From contig JWZX01003262.1 of NCBI GenBank assembly GCA_001275005.1, positions 1-28,935 of the forward strand: DNA of 28,935 nt, read 5' to 3'. Under the pieces are notes generated by a model. The model ran no database searches and had not been told where the DNA came from. It saw only the letters and a list, made by a program, of their open reading frames with translations. The stretch's first letter is position 1. Every line of letters starts with the position of its first letter. The position numbers and the translations under genes are program-made. The DNA comes from Chrysochromulina tobinii. Taxonomy: Eukaryota > Haptophyta > Prymnesiales > Chrysochromulinaceae. Below are positions 7,802 to 16,869 of the stretch, piece after piece.

Positions 7802-10260
7802 TCACGCGGGACCGAGCTGGAGCGCCTCCCCATCCTCGACGCGGCGCGTCCGGATCTCGGCGCCGATTTGGTAGCGAATCCAGAGCTGGCAGCCCGACGC
7901 AGCCGTTGCTGCCTCTCTGCGTGGCGGGACATCGCCGTCTGCATGGTCGTCTGCTGCGGGCGGCGCGCTGAAGCCGCGCAAGGTGGCCTTACTCATCGGC
8001 GGCAAGCGCAGCACGCCCTCGCTCACAGCAAACTGCAGAGGCACTCTTACATCGAGCCACCGCCGACCAAGACTGTCCGCGAGCCATCCGTCCTCCCCTT
8101 CCTCAGCCGCGGCGGCGCCTCCATTGGCGGCTTCGTCAGACTCGTGCTCAGAGCGGGTGCCGCCGCCGCCAGCGGCTGTGGAGGCGGTGCCAGAGGGGGT
8201 GTAACGGCCCACGCCAGTGGTCTCTGCCGCCTGCAGTGCCGCCTCCACGTCACCATAAACGGCCCCGAGGATGACGAGACCGCCCCTAAGGGCCTCTTCA
8301 CGGGCGCGCGAGGCTGCCTCGCGCGTCAGCAGCCGCGCCTCTGCAAACGCCGCGCGACGCGCCGCCGCTGCCGCCTCGCGTGCGGCGGCCTCGTCTTCGC
8401 GCCCTCGTCGGAGTGAGTGCTCCTTTGCGCGACGCCGTAGCGGGCGCACGATGCCGCGACGGGCGACGGCGAGCAGAAGCGATGGGACACCGCAGCCGAG
8501 GAGGAGGTCGGTGGGCGACGGCGTTGCGGCGAGGTACAGAGGCACCACCAGACGGTGCGAATGACGCGAGATCCGGAGCTTAAGGAGCAGCCCGCGCTGC
8601 GACCACTGCAACGCTGCACCGAGCGCCGAAGCAGAGGTTCGCGAGAGCCGACGCTCAGTGCTAAGGGTGACCGAGAACGCCGCGATCCCGACACGCACGG
8701 CGAGCTTCGAGCGCGACTGCGCCGAGTGACGCCACTCGAGCTCAGTGCCCAGTCGAGGCCCACTCGGCTGGAGGAGCATCTCTAAATTCGTTTGGCCCAA
8801 ACGGCTCCGTAGACGCTGCTGTAGGACATGCAGCCGTTGCGGCAACCGTTGCGGCAGCGCGTGCAGCCACGCCCACGCGTGCGCCATGCGCGCGGCGCCG
8901 GCGCGGTACAGCTGCACGCACGCGGTCTGCGCCGCCACCACCACCGACCACGAGGAGAGCGCAAGGAGGGCTGAGGGTGCAGGTGCGTTCACAGGTGCGT
9001 TCACAGGTGAGGTCGTCGTCGCAGTGCCGCTGCCGCTGTCGCCGCTGTCGCCGTTGTCGCTGCTGCCACTGATTCCGTTGCCACCAGTGGTGGCAGTGGC
9101 AGCGGCCGCTGTCAATGCGTCTGTTGGCTGCGACAGCGGCCTGCCACCTTCAGTACGGTCCACGTCGGACGCCCACAACGGCGCACGTTGGCCGCTCCTG
9201 TCTGCTGCACCTGCACCATCAGCACCATCAGAACCATCACCATCACCAGCACCAGCACCTGCACCAGCTCGAGCACCAGCGGCCTCCTCATCTCCACCCT
9301 CTGCGCCGCCGCTGTCCTTACCCGGCGGCAACGGCCGTTGCGGTGCGCGCCGGAGCTGGATCTTGAGGCCGGACTCATCAGACGGAGGCAGACCCAGGAA
9401 GGACAGAGAGGGCAGCGTGAGCGCAATCTCTCCCTGTACGCGCCTCGTGAGCATCCGAGTCGCCACTAGGGTCAGCTGAGACAGCCCCGATGGAGCGACC
9501 TGCACGGAGCAGACGCCCGACGAGTGCGCCGAGAGGCGGCGCGTGGCCGCGAGGCCCAGGGCGTACCTGTGGGGAGAAAAAGGCGCCGTAGTGAGCACTT
9601 GCATGCAGGGCCAAGGCGCGTGGCGGCGAGGCCCTCGGCTTACGGCTCGTGGCTCAGGCTGGTGCTCAGCTGCAGAGTCGAGCGCGGCGAGAGCATGCGC
9701 TTGAAGCCGAGGCGCAGCGTCGAGCCGCCGAGCCCGTGCTTGGTCACGGCCTGGTTGGAGAGCGTGAGCGAGTTCTTCGGGTCGAGGCGCATGGTCATCT
9801 CTTGATCCATGGCGACCGAGGAGAGCTCGGGCACGCAGCGCCGCCACAGCGGCATGTGTACGTCGTCCGGCTGCAGCAGCCGCTGCACGCTCGCCGAGAG
9901 CACGATTGAGCCGGTGATGCCCATCCGCCCAAAGTGCTCGCTCTCAGCTGCACGCGCTTTCGTGCGGCGCCACTCGCGGTGCAATTCATCGGGTGTCATC
10001 ACCTTGTCCGACAGCACGGCGAGGCCCTGCTGCAGGTGCTCCGGCCCGAGCTCATCGTACACCATGCGCTTGCGGCTGTCTGCAAGCACGTCATACGCAG
10101 ACGAGATGCGCAGCCAAAGCGGCGCGGCTGCGCGCTGTTCCTCGGGGTCGAGCCGCCGATCGGGGTGGTAGGTCATTGACAGCCGACGGTACGCGCGGCG
10201 GATGTCATCCTCTGAGGCCGACGACTCGACGCCGAGCGTCGCATACAGATCGTCGCCCAT
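7802..10260 (-). CDS. DNAJC11: DNAJC11-like mitochondrial J-domain protein, one intron
   Basis: Exon 1 runs from 10260 to 9644 and exon 2 from 9566 to 7802, giving 793 residues. The N-terminus is a J domain (residues ~4-72) with the Hsp70-activating HPD at 32-34. The C-terminal ~165 residues match the DNAJC11 C-terminal domain (DUF3395): LVILGAVYGDVEAA corresponds to the human GLIIVNAWYGKFV block, WLDVRVPLQFAV to its IDVTVPLQCLV block, and LWIRYQIGAEIR to its LYQFRG block. The middle has the family's beta-strand-like region. DNAJC11 is known as a mitochondrial outer-membrane-linked partner of MICOS and SAM in cristae organisation; that role is inferred here. The protein is longer than the human one (~560) because of an Ala/Gly/Ser/Asp low-complexity insert coded around 8960-9330 and a second near 8120-8220. 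The chosen start is the first ATG before the J domain; a TAG|GTGCTC just upstream could also be an acceptor of an earlier intron. Confidence 0.88.
9208..9282 (-). repeat. Trinucleotide/hexanucleotide microsatellite inside DNAJC11
   Basis: On the plus strand this is a run of CACCAT, CAGCAC and close variants. On the coding strand it gives alternating Gly/Ala and Gly/Asp codons within the low-complexity insert. It keeps the frame open and probably varies in length between strains. Confidence 0.75.
9567..9643 (-). other. 77-bp intron of the DNAJC11 gene
   Basis: Read on the minus strand, the donor is CC|GTAAGCC (first intron base 9643) and the acceptor is CCCCACAG|GTACGC (last intron base 9567). 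Removal joins codons as Pro-Tyr-Ala in phase 2 and avoids the TAA that would otherwise end exon 1. A CTCAC branch-point candidate lies about 30 bases before the acceptor. The 3' half of the intron recurs at 183-232. Confidence 0.85.
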
Positions 10261-11120
10261 GCCAAGGAGCTCGAGCACCTACAAATCGCGACGGTGAAGG
10301 CGGAAGGGAGCGCGGTCTGACTCATGGTCTGCGGAAATCTTTCACACCGACCACCCATTCACACTCAGCAAAAACAGCCTCACACACTCGGTCCAAAGTC
10401 GGCACATCCCGGGTCAACCCCGGGTCTGGGACCCGTGCAACCACCTTGACGGGCTCGGCATGTGTGGAGCATGAGGGGCACGGCATACATGTACGCACAC
10501 AAAAGACACAACCCTTGGACACAACGAAACATCGACGCGCGATCCGGGGCAGGCTAACAATACTGTACCTCCTTCACAGATTGCCTCAGATGCGTGTCTA
10601 ACTCGGACGTTTAAATGATGTAACAACTGGAACTGGTGTGCAGGTCGTCCTCCACTGCAGGTCGTGAAACACAAGAATTAAATGCAATAATAAGCTTAAG
10701 CAGGACGTTATTGATTACGATACTGCATGGAAACTCGCCAAACAAGATCCTACATGGCGTGACGACCCAGGTTCTGGTATCCCGTCGTACAGTGCACTGT
10801 GCAGCAATTAGGCTCGGGCGAAGGAGCGGGACGTTCACAGCGTTTTGTTGAGCCTGCAGTTTAGAAGGACATGTACATGTAATAAATGTAATAATTATCG
10901 CGACCCACACCGCCGGAACGACCCCAATGTACAATGGATGTGATCCCTGCAGGGGATCACACACTTGCGCATTGCGCGTCGTTTCAGGTGGCGGAATCTT
11001 TGAATGCAATTTTGGGGTGCTATTTATGCCATGTTTCCGAAAGTTTCCTTTTGCGACGAGAAATTGGTGATCGTGCAACGAAAAACGGGATTGTAGGTGC
11101 CCTGAGCCCCAGCCGGGGCC
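10261..11120. promoter_or_regulatory. Divergent intergenic region between DNAJC11 and the filamin-repeat gene
   Basis: The 860 bp separate two genes transcribed away from each other, so both promoters should lie here. The stretch from about 10610 to 11090 is AT-richer than the surrounding genes and includes ACATGTACATGT near 10870 followed by TAATAAATGTAATAATTA. An imperfect palindrome (GTGATCCC-TGCA-GGGGATCAC, one extra G in the right arm) is at 10940-10960. A minus-strand frame of 155 codons (11078-10611) has no recognisable domain and I do not call it. Confidence 0.5.
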
Positions 11121-14100
11121 ATGTCGTCGTCAGAGAAAGGGAAGGGGATGATGGTCATTCCAGACGCTGAAACGCTGTTCAAGAGGATCGAGGCATTGCT
11201 CGACAAAGACCGAAACCTTGTCGATGCCTCGGTGAATGACATTGTGACGCTGCTTCGCGATGGGCAGCGCTTGGTGTTTGCCAATAATCAAACGATTCCG
11301 GCACCGATCCTCAAAAAGGCCTGCACCGAGGCCAAGAAGAACATCCTGATCAAGATTGAGTCTGAAAAGGTCGTCCCCGTAGTAGAACAGCGGAAGCCCA
11401 CCGAGCTTGCGCTGAAATACGGTGGCCCTGACTTCAATCCAGAGCTGATGTCGCCCGTGGAGTGCAAGATCAGGGTTCATGGAGACAGCAAGGTAGCTAC
11501 CCATCATCCAGCCTACTTTTTTATCGATGCTTACGACGGCACGGGGACGCGCATGACAGAGGGCGGCGAGAACTACTTCGTCCACATCCGTGGTCCAGCG
11601 CGCGTCCGAGGCCGCGTCCGTGACAATGGCGACGGCACGTACGAAGTCATCTGGACGCCGCCTCTTTCGGGCTGGTACCAGATATCCGTCTCGTGCTTTG
11701 GAGTCTCACTGCCCAACACTCCCTTTGCAATGGAGGCGACACCACCACTGCCTTACCATCTCCACTGCGTTGCGAGCGGCCCCGGTCTCACGGCAGCGAT
11801 TGCGCGTGCGACGCAAACCTTTGAGGTTGAGTTCAAGGACAAGCTTGGCAACGTGACGGCTGCTGTCGACCTCGACGTCTTTGTCGACACCATGCCACTT
11901 GGCAGCCCCCGCGTCGTTAGCCCCCGAGAATGCTTTCCCGGTACAGCGAAAGCATTGCCCCCAACCCCAGCTGAGATCGCTACAGTTGGGAAGTCGGCAT
12001 CAGAACGAGCACCCGCAAAGACGGCGCCAACATCCGCGAAGACGCCGCCACCGCCAGCGGCCATCGCAGTATCCAAGCATGATGGGACATCGCCAGCATC
12101 ACTAAGGCCACCGTCGCCAGAGAACGGTGTTCACGATAAAACGAACGCGCTGTCGCCCAAGATGCAAACGCTGCTTTCGCCATCCACTCCGTCGTCGCCG
12201 TGGCCTACCCATGGTGCCTCCCATGGTTATGGCTCGCACGACGAAGCAGACGAGGGCGATTACGTACGCCAGCGCACTATCCGATACATGGTGAAGCAGC
12301 CGCTGGTGATCCGGGCGTCGGAGTCTCTCCAGTCGCCGCAAACTGGCACGCTGATTCCGGGGCAGATGATGACACTTGTTCTGGAGAAGAAAGTTGGCAA
12401 AACTGTTCGGGCGATGATCGCGCTTGAGTCAATCAGTCGCAAGACTGAGGTAGTCAGCACTGATGCCGAGAAGCTGCAAGATGCCGCGAGCCCTACGGGT
12501 GGCGTCCGGGACGTCGGTGACGGCAGCGACAATGCGGACGCAGCAATGCATGAGGACATTGCCGCGATTGTGAGCGACTGGGGCATCGAGGGGCTCAAGG
12601 GCAAGGTAGGTTGGGTGACCACCATCAAAGATGGACATCGCTTGGTGACATCCAAGGTAAGGCAGAGTGCATCCTCGCGGCAGCAGCACGCGGAGCAGTG
12701 GGCGCGTCGCGTGGCATCGGACCGGACGTTCAGCAAAATCAAGACGGATAAGGGGGAAGGGAAAAGGGATTACGCCGCCGCTGCCGCGCCCAACGTATCC
12801 CTCGAGATCAAGGCCGATCCGAGCGGCATCGGGTTTGCATACGGCGGCCTGTACCCCGGCACGCTGTACGCTAAAGGCAAACACATCGAGAAGCACAAGG
12901 TGTCGTACTCGATCGGCAAGGTGGGGACGTACCTGCTACACGTGCGTCTCCGCCAGCAGGCGATTTCGATTCCGGGATCCCCGTTTCTGCTTCACGTCGA
13001 GCCCAACATTGCGACCGCGCTATCAACCAAGCTTCCTGTGGGTGTCATTCAGGGCAAAGTAGGAAAGGATGCCTCTTCGGGATGCGGCGTGATAATTAAG
13101 ACCTTCGACCTGATGGGCAACGCTTGCATCAAGGGCGGAGCCAACGTAACGGGCAACCCCGTTGACAAAACAGTCCTCGAGGACAAAAACTTCGTCGTGA
13201 CGGTAACCGACCAAGGCGACGGCTCCTACCGGTTGCATTGGAGCACGCATAAGAGCGGTACATACGTGGTGGCGATCAAGATCGCAAACGAGCACATTGT
13301 CGGCTCGCCCACGACGGTGAAGTTTTCATCGATCGCACCGCTCAAGGAAAAGACGGTCGTGAAGGGCAGCGGCTTGACGTCGGGCACTGCGGGCCAGCCG
13401 AGCCTCTTCCGAGTAAAGTTTTTCGACATGTACGACAACCAGGCCATCCCAGGCCCGGGCGACAAGATTGGACTTGCGCTGGTTCAGAGCAAGTCGTATA
13501 AGGACGTGGACCAGTCGTTGAAGTATATGATGGCGCCAGTTGACCCTGAAAAGCCTTGGGAGCAGGAGGTGAGCTTCACGCCAAGCGAGCAAGGATCCTT
13601 CTCGCTGCACATTTGGACCGAGTTCACGACCGCCCAAGGTGCCCAAGAGCGCAGCCCAGTGCAGGGCTCGCCGTACACCTGCACCGTGGCCGCTGGCCTC
13701 GCCAGCTCAGAAGTCTCATTTGTCGACGGGTGGACCAAGGAGACGCGCCAAGTCGATAAGAACGGGAAGGCTTTGGAGATTAACGACAAGATCATCGCCG
13801 GCGACGCCGTCATCTGCCAACCGATCATCTGTGACGCGCTTGGCAACAAGACGGTGCCTTCGGCAGGCCAGCTCCAAGTCAGCCTTGCGCTCCCTAATGG
13901 CACAGCCGTTGGCATCGACCACTCGAGCCTGAAACTTATCGAGACCACCAAAGGCGGCATGACATCGTTTACCGTGCGGCACGACGTTACAAATGCGGGC
14001 GACCACAAGATGCACATCCAACTCAACTCCCGGCCGATCCGTGGGTCGCCCGTCTGCTTCAGCGTGGTCTCGGCGGCGCCTGACGTGAAGATGGCCAAGT

Positions 14101-14474
14101 TGACTCCACCCCCCGAGAACACGTTGTACGCGAACCGTCCGTACACGATTGTCCTCAAGACTTTCGATCGGTTCAACAACCCCATACCATATGGTGGCTT
14201 GCCCGTAGCGGCGCGGATGCAGGTCGTCAAGAATAATGCACACGACCTCACCACGCTCGTGTCCAATAACCACAGCGTCGAAGTATCAGACAACAACGAC
14301 GGCACCTACAACGTCAGCATTCAACTCATCAAGATTGCCGCCACGGTCAAGGTGATTGTCAACATGGACAAAAACCTTCCCGTGAACGGCGGCGAGCTAC
14401 CGCCCGTTCAGCTTTCCATTTTGCTCCCCGAGGGACAGCAACCCGAGGGAAAGGTCGAAGGCAAGGGGAAGTGA
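11121..14474 (+). CDS. Filamin-repeat protein with an SH3-like insert, 1117 residues
   Basis: One exon, from ATG at 11121 to TGA. Filamin/ABP280-type immunoglobulin repeats are recognisable by their D-x-GDGTY and GSP signatures: ~113-206 (DNGDGTYEVIW, NTPF), ~215-627 split by a long insert (ends IPGSPFLLHV), ~628-736 (DQGDGSYRLHW, VGSP), ~744-857 (VQGSPYTCTV), ~886-983 (IRGSPVCFSV) and ~990-1100 (DNNDGTYNVS). The insert in the second repeat (~256-555) is Pro/Ser/Thr-rich linker around an SH3-like module at ~387-512 (YMVKQPLVIRASESLQSPQT ... IEGLKGKVGWVTTIKDG), a type I associate with protist scaffold proteins. The N-terminal ~100 residues look helical and are unassigned. There is no calponin-homology actin-binding pair, so this is not a canonical filamin; multi-filamin-repeat proteins without it occur in algal cilia and at the plant gamete surface (GEX2). 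I see no signal peptide or membrane segment, so a cytosolic or ciliary scaffold is the likelier inference. Confidence 0.88.
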   Translation: MSSSEKGKGMMVIPDAETLFKRIEALLDKDRNLVDASVNDIVTLLRDGQRLVFANNQTIPAPILKKACTEAKKNILIKIESEKVVPVVEQRKPTELALKYGGPDFNPELMSPVECKIRVHGDSKVATHHPAYFFIDAYDGTGTRMTEGGENYFVHIRGPARVRGRVRDNGDGTYEVIWTPPLSGWYQISVSCFGVSLPNTPFAMEATPPLPYHLHCVASGPGLTAAIARATQTFEVEFKDKLGNVTAAVDLDVFVDTMPLGSPRVVSPRECFPGTAKALPPTPAEIATVGKSASERAPAKTAPTSAKTPPPPAAIAVSKHDGTSPASLRPPSPENGVHDKTNALSPKMQTLLSPSTPSSPWPTHGASHGYGSHDEADEGDYVRQRTIRYMVKQPLVIRASESLQSPQTGTLIPGQMMTLVLEKKVGKTVRAMIALESISRKTEVVSTDAEKLQDAASPTGGVRDVGDGSDNADAAMHEDIAAIVSDWGIEGLKGKVGWVTTIKDGHRLVTSKVRQSASSRQQHAEQWARRVASDRTFSKIKTDKGEGKRDYAAAAAPNVSLEIKADPSGIGFAYGGLYPGTLYAKGKHIEKHKVSYSIGKVGTYLLHVRLRQQAISIPGSPFLLHVEPNIATALSTKLPVGVIQGKVGKDASSGCGVIIKTFDLMGNACIKGGANVTGNPVDKTVLEDKNFVVTVTDQGDGSYRLHWSTHKSGTYVVAIKIANEHIVGSPTTVKFSSIAPLKEKTVVKGSGLTSGTAGQPSLFRVKFFDMYDNQAIPGPGDKIGLALVQSKSYKDVDQSLKYMMAPVDPEKPWEQEVSFTPSEQGSFSLHIWTEFTTAQGAQERSPVQGSPYTCTVAAGLASSEVSFVDGWTKETRQVDKNGKALEINDKIIAGDAVICQPIICDALGNKTVPSAGQLQVSLALPNGTAVGIDHSSLKLIETTKGGMTSFTVRHDVTNAGDHKMHIQLNSRPIRGSPVCFSVVSAAPDVKMAKLTPPPENTLYANRPYTIVLKTFDRFNNPIPYGGLPVAARMQVVKNNAHDLTTLVSNNHSVEVSDNNDGTYNVSIQLIKIAATVKVIVNMDKNLPVNGGELPPVQLSILLPEGQQPEGKVEGKGK

Positions 14475-14931
14475 AGTGAGCGGTGTGATGATCTGTTCAG
14501 GTGACGAGATGCCGGCGCCGTGCAGGTGCAGCTGGTGGCGAACAGACATGGACATGCAGTACAATTTTGTGCGGCATGACGAGAAACGCACACATACCGG
14601 GTGTGCGATCGGCGCGACTCGGTCGGCCGGCGAGCCGCCCCCTCGACGCCCCGCGCGCACGGTGTGGATGAATCTGGTGTGTACTGGTCACTGGCCGGTG
14701 CTTACTTTCTGGCAATCTCAAAATTTTCTGCGATTGACACGCGGGAGGATTCTTAGAGGATTCTCCCCCCGCGTATGTGGATCCTGCATCCTCTGTTATC
14801 GTGCCACGGCTCCGGGTCAGCCGGGCAGACGCACGTTCACATTCATACCGGTACTCAGGGAGACCCGCGACGGTGTGCTGCAGCGATGGTAGCGGCGGTG
14901 GCGGCGGTGCGGCGGGGCCTCGCGGGCTGTC
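14475..14931. other. Intergenic region upstream of the CDF gene, with a small hairpin
   Basis: No coding region is credible here. An imperfect inverted repeat pairs 14740-14749 with 14764-14773 (nine of ten pairs, 14-base loop), and AGGATTCT is repeated directly at its centre. It lies ~270 bp after the filamin-gene stop and ~160 bp before the CDF ATG, so it could belong to the 3' end of one or the promoter of the other. Confidence 0.45.
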
Positions 14932-16442
14932 ATGGCGGTCGCTCCAGGAGCGGTATCAGCCCTCCGACGCTTTATGCAAGATCCCGCCAACCGCATCACA
15001 ATTGTGGGCGCCGGCGTCAACCTTGCGGCAACAGCGATCAAGGCAGTAGCGGGCTATGCTGCGGCATCGCCCTCCATGATTGCTGACGCCGGACACTCGG
15101 CCTCAGACCTGCTCTCAGACGGCGTGACGCTGTGGGCGTACAATGCGGCGCGGCGGCCGCCCACGGACTCGACGCCGTACGGCTCGGGCAAATTTGAGTC
15201 GATTGGATCCGCTGCGTGCTCGTCCATAATTTTTGCGACCGGCGCCGGCTTGGGCTGGCACAGCGTGACTGAGCTCGTTGCGCACATGAGCAGCAGCGCG
15301 AGCTTGGACGCTGTGGCGGCCTCGAACGGCGCGCTATTGGGCGCCGCGGGCGCCGCGATCGCCGGCGTGCTCGCTAAGGAGCTCCTGTACCGCGTAGACA
15401 CTGCGCATTGGCCTAGAGGCGCGCTCGCCGACGATGCTTGCCAACGCCTGGCACCATCGGACGGACGCGCTCTCGTCGGTCGTGGCGCTGGCGGGCCGTG
15501 GCGGGCACGGCGGCCGGGCTTCCGATGATCGACGCCTTGGGCGGCCTGGCAGTCTCCTCGATGGTGATGCGAGTCGGCGTCGAGATGGGAATCGAGGCGA
15601 TCAGCGACCTGACCGACAGCCAGGCGGATGACGAGACCCTCGATCGGGTGACGAAACTGATCAAGCAGGACGCGGACGCGATCGACCTGAGCCAGCTGCG
15701 CGTGCGCCGGCTCGGACCATACTCATTCGTAGAGCTGCGGCTGCAGGTACCCTACTGGCTCTCCATCTCGGCTGCGCAGCAGGTGGCTACGAAAGCAAAG
15801 CTGCGCGTTCTCGAGGGCATGCCCGAGGTAGCGGAGTGCTCCATCGAGCTCGATGCCGAAAGGCCGTCGCTCACCGCGCGCAGCGCGCACGGCCAGCTTG
15901 TGGTGGGCGACACCGTGCTCGACGCCGATTCAGTGCGCAGCGGCGAGGCGACGCGTAGCCGCATACTTATGCGAGCGACTGGTGAGCTCGATGCGGACGT
16001 GCGCGCCGCGATCGCCTTGGGTGGGCCGACGCTCTCGGGGCTGTGGGGAGTGACGCATACAAACGCTCACTGGAGCACTCGCCGCGGCGGTGCAGTCGTT
16101 GAGATGTCGCTCGTGATCGACCCGGCGCTCACGGTGCGTGAGGCGCACCGGCTTGCGCGCGAGGCCAAGCAGCTCGTCCTCGCCCGCGTGCCTGATGTCC
16201 TCGATGCAGATCTGCACCTGGAGCTCTTCGAACATGGCTGCATGGCCGCGACCGCCACACCGGCGTCGCTCCCACTCGAGCATAGGCTGCCCTCTGTCGA
16301 GGAAGCCGAGAGGCGGCTGAGCGTGCACGTGATGACCATGAGGACTCCCGTGATGGCCATGGGGATGAAGATGCCATCTCCCTCGAGCCTACGACAACAC
16401 ACGGACGACAGGCACACCCCACTCAACCCACAGCTCCGTTAG
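14932..16442 (+). CDS. Cation diffusion facilitator (zinc type, SLC30A9/MTP-like); reading frame broken twice
   Basis: The protein is a CDF transporter, a proton-coupled exporter of Zn(II) or similar ions. Frame 1 (14932-15396) gives TM1-TM4 with the TM2 metal site HSASD. Frame 2 (15398-15496) gives TLRIGLEARSP, then NAWHHRTDALSSVVALAG, which is TM5 with the second site HHRTD. Frame 3 (15498-16442) gives TM6 and the cytosolic part. Each junction leaves exactly one extra base (near 15397 and 15497), and the family sequence is continuous across both. Without them the product is about 502 residues. The HxxxD pairs in TM2 and TM5 are those of zinc-preferring CDFs. The C-terminal part has two successive ZT-dimer-like domains: ~RRLGPYSFVELRLQV...LEGMPEV and ~GGAVVEMSLVI...LARVPDV. 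The overall likeness is to the SLC30A9/plant MTP7 branch. The breaks may be assembly errors, a recent pseudogene or recoding; I favour errors, because the rest of the frame is intact. Confidence 0.8.
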
Positions 16443-16869
16443 AATTCGTGGTTAAATTGGAGTGAATACACTCGACTAACATGCGGTTGTGCAAGCGGGC
16501 ACGCCAGAGGACGGAGATCGGAGTCGGAGCGGGTCTGAGGTCGCTCAAGGGGACGCGTCGGTCGTCACGTTAGCATGCTAAGAGCTACCCGACCAACGAG
16601 ATGTGCGCGACGTCGGACCGAAACCTTTCGTAATGCATAATGGAAACTTAACGCGGCGAAACGCGGTCCACCGGCGCACTTTTTTGACCTAGGGGGACCT
16701 TCTAACTACTCAGGTAATTTCCTCATAGGCTTTGACACTGTGGGGCGCACAGGTTCAGCGGCACGCAATAAGTTTCAATCCAATTCAGTTTCGTCCGCAA
16801 ACTGAACAGCGACAAAACGCCCCAAAACGTTCGGTGAAACGCGCCGCTCCAATACGCGCTCACCCGTGC
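16443..16869. other. Intergenic region, CDF to gelsolin
   Basis: The space between two genes on the same strand should hold the CDF 3' end and the gelsolin promoter. A perfect 12-bp palindrome, TTAGCATGCTAA, lies at 16570-16581. The gelsolin frame is open upstream to 16732, but without an ATG and without recognisable protein sequence before 16870. Confidence 0.5.

Noticed and set aside
10611-11078. 155-codon minus-strand frame in the AT-richer divergent region
   Set aside because: It has no recognisable domain and lies where two promoters are expected.
15394-15416. A 23-bp GT...AG segment as a tiny intron in the CDF gene
   Set aside because: Removing it would delete family-conserved residues and lead into the frame that loses the TM5 HxxxD site; single extra bases explain the frames better.
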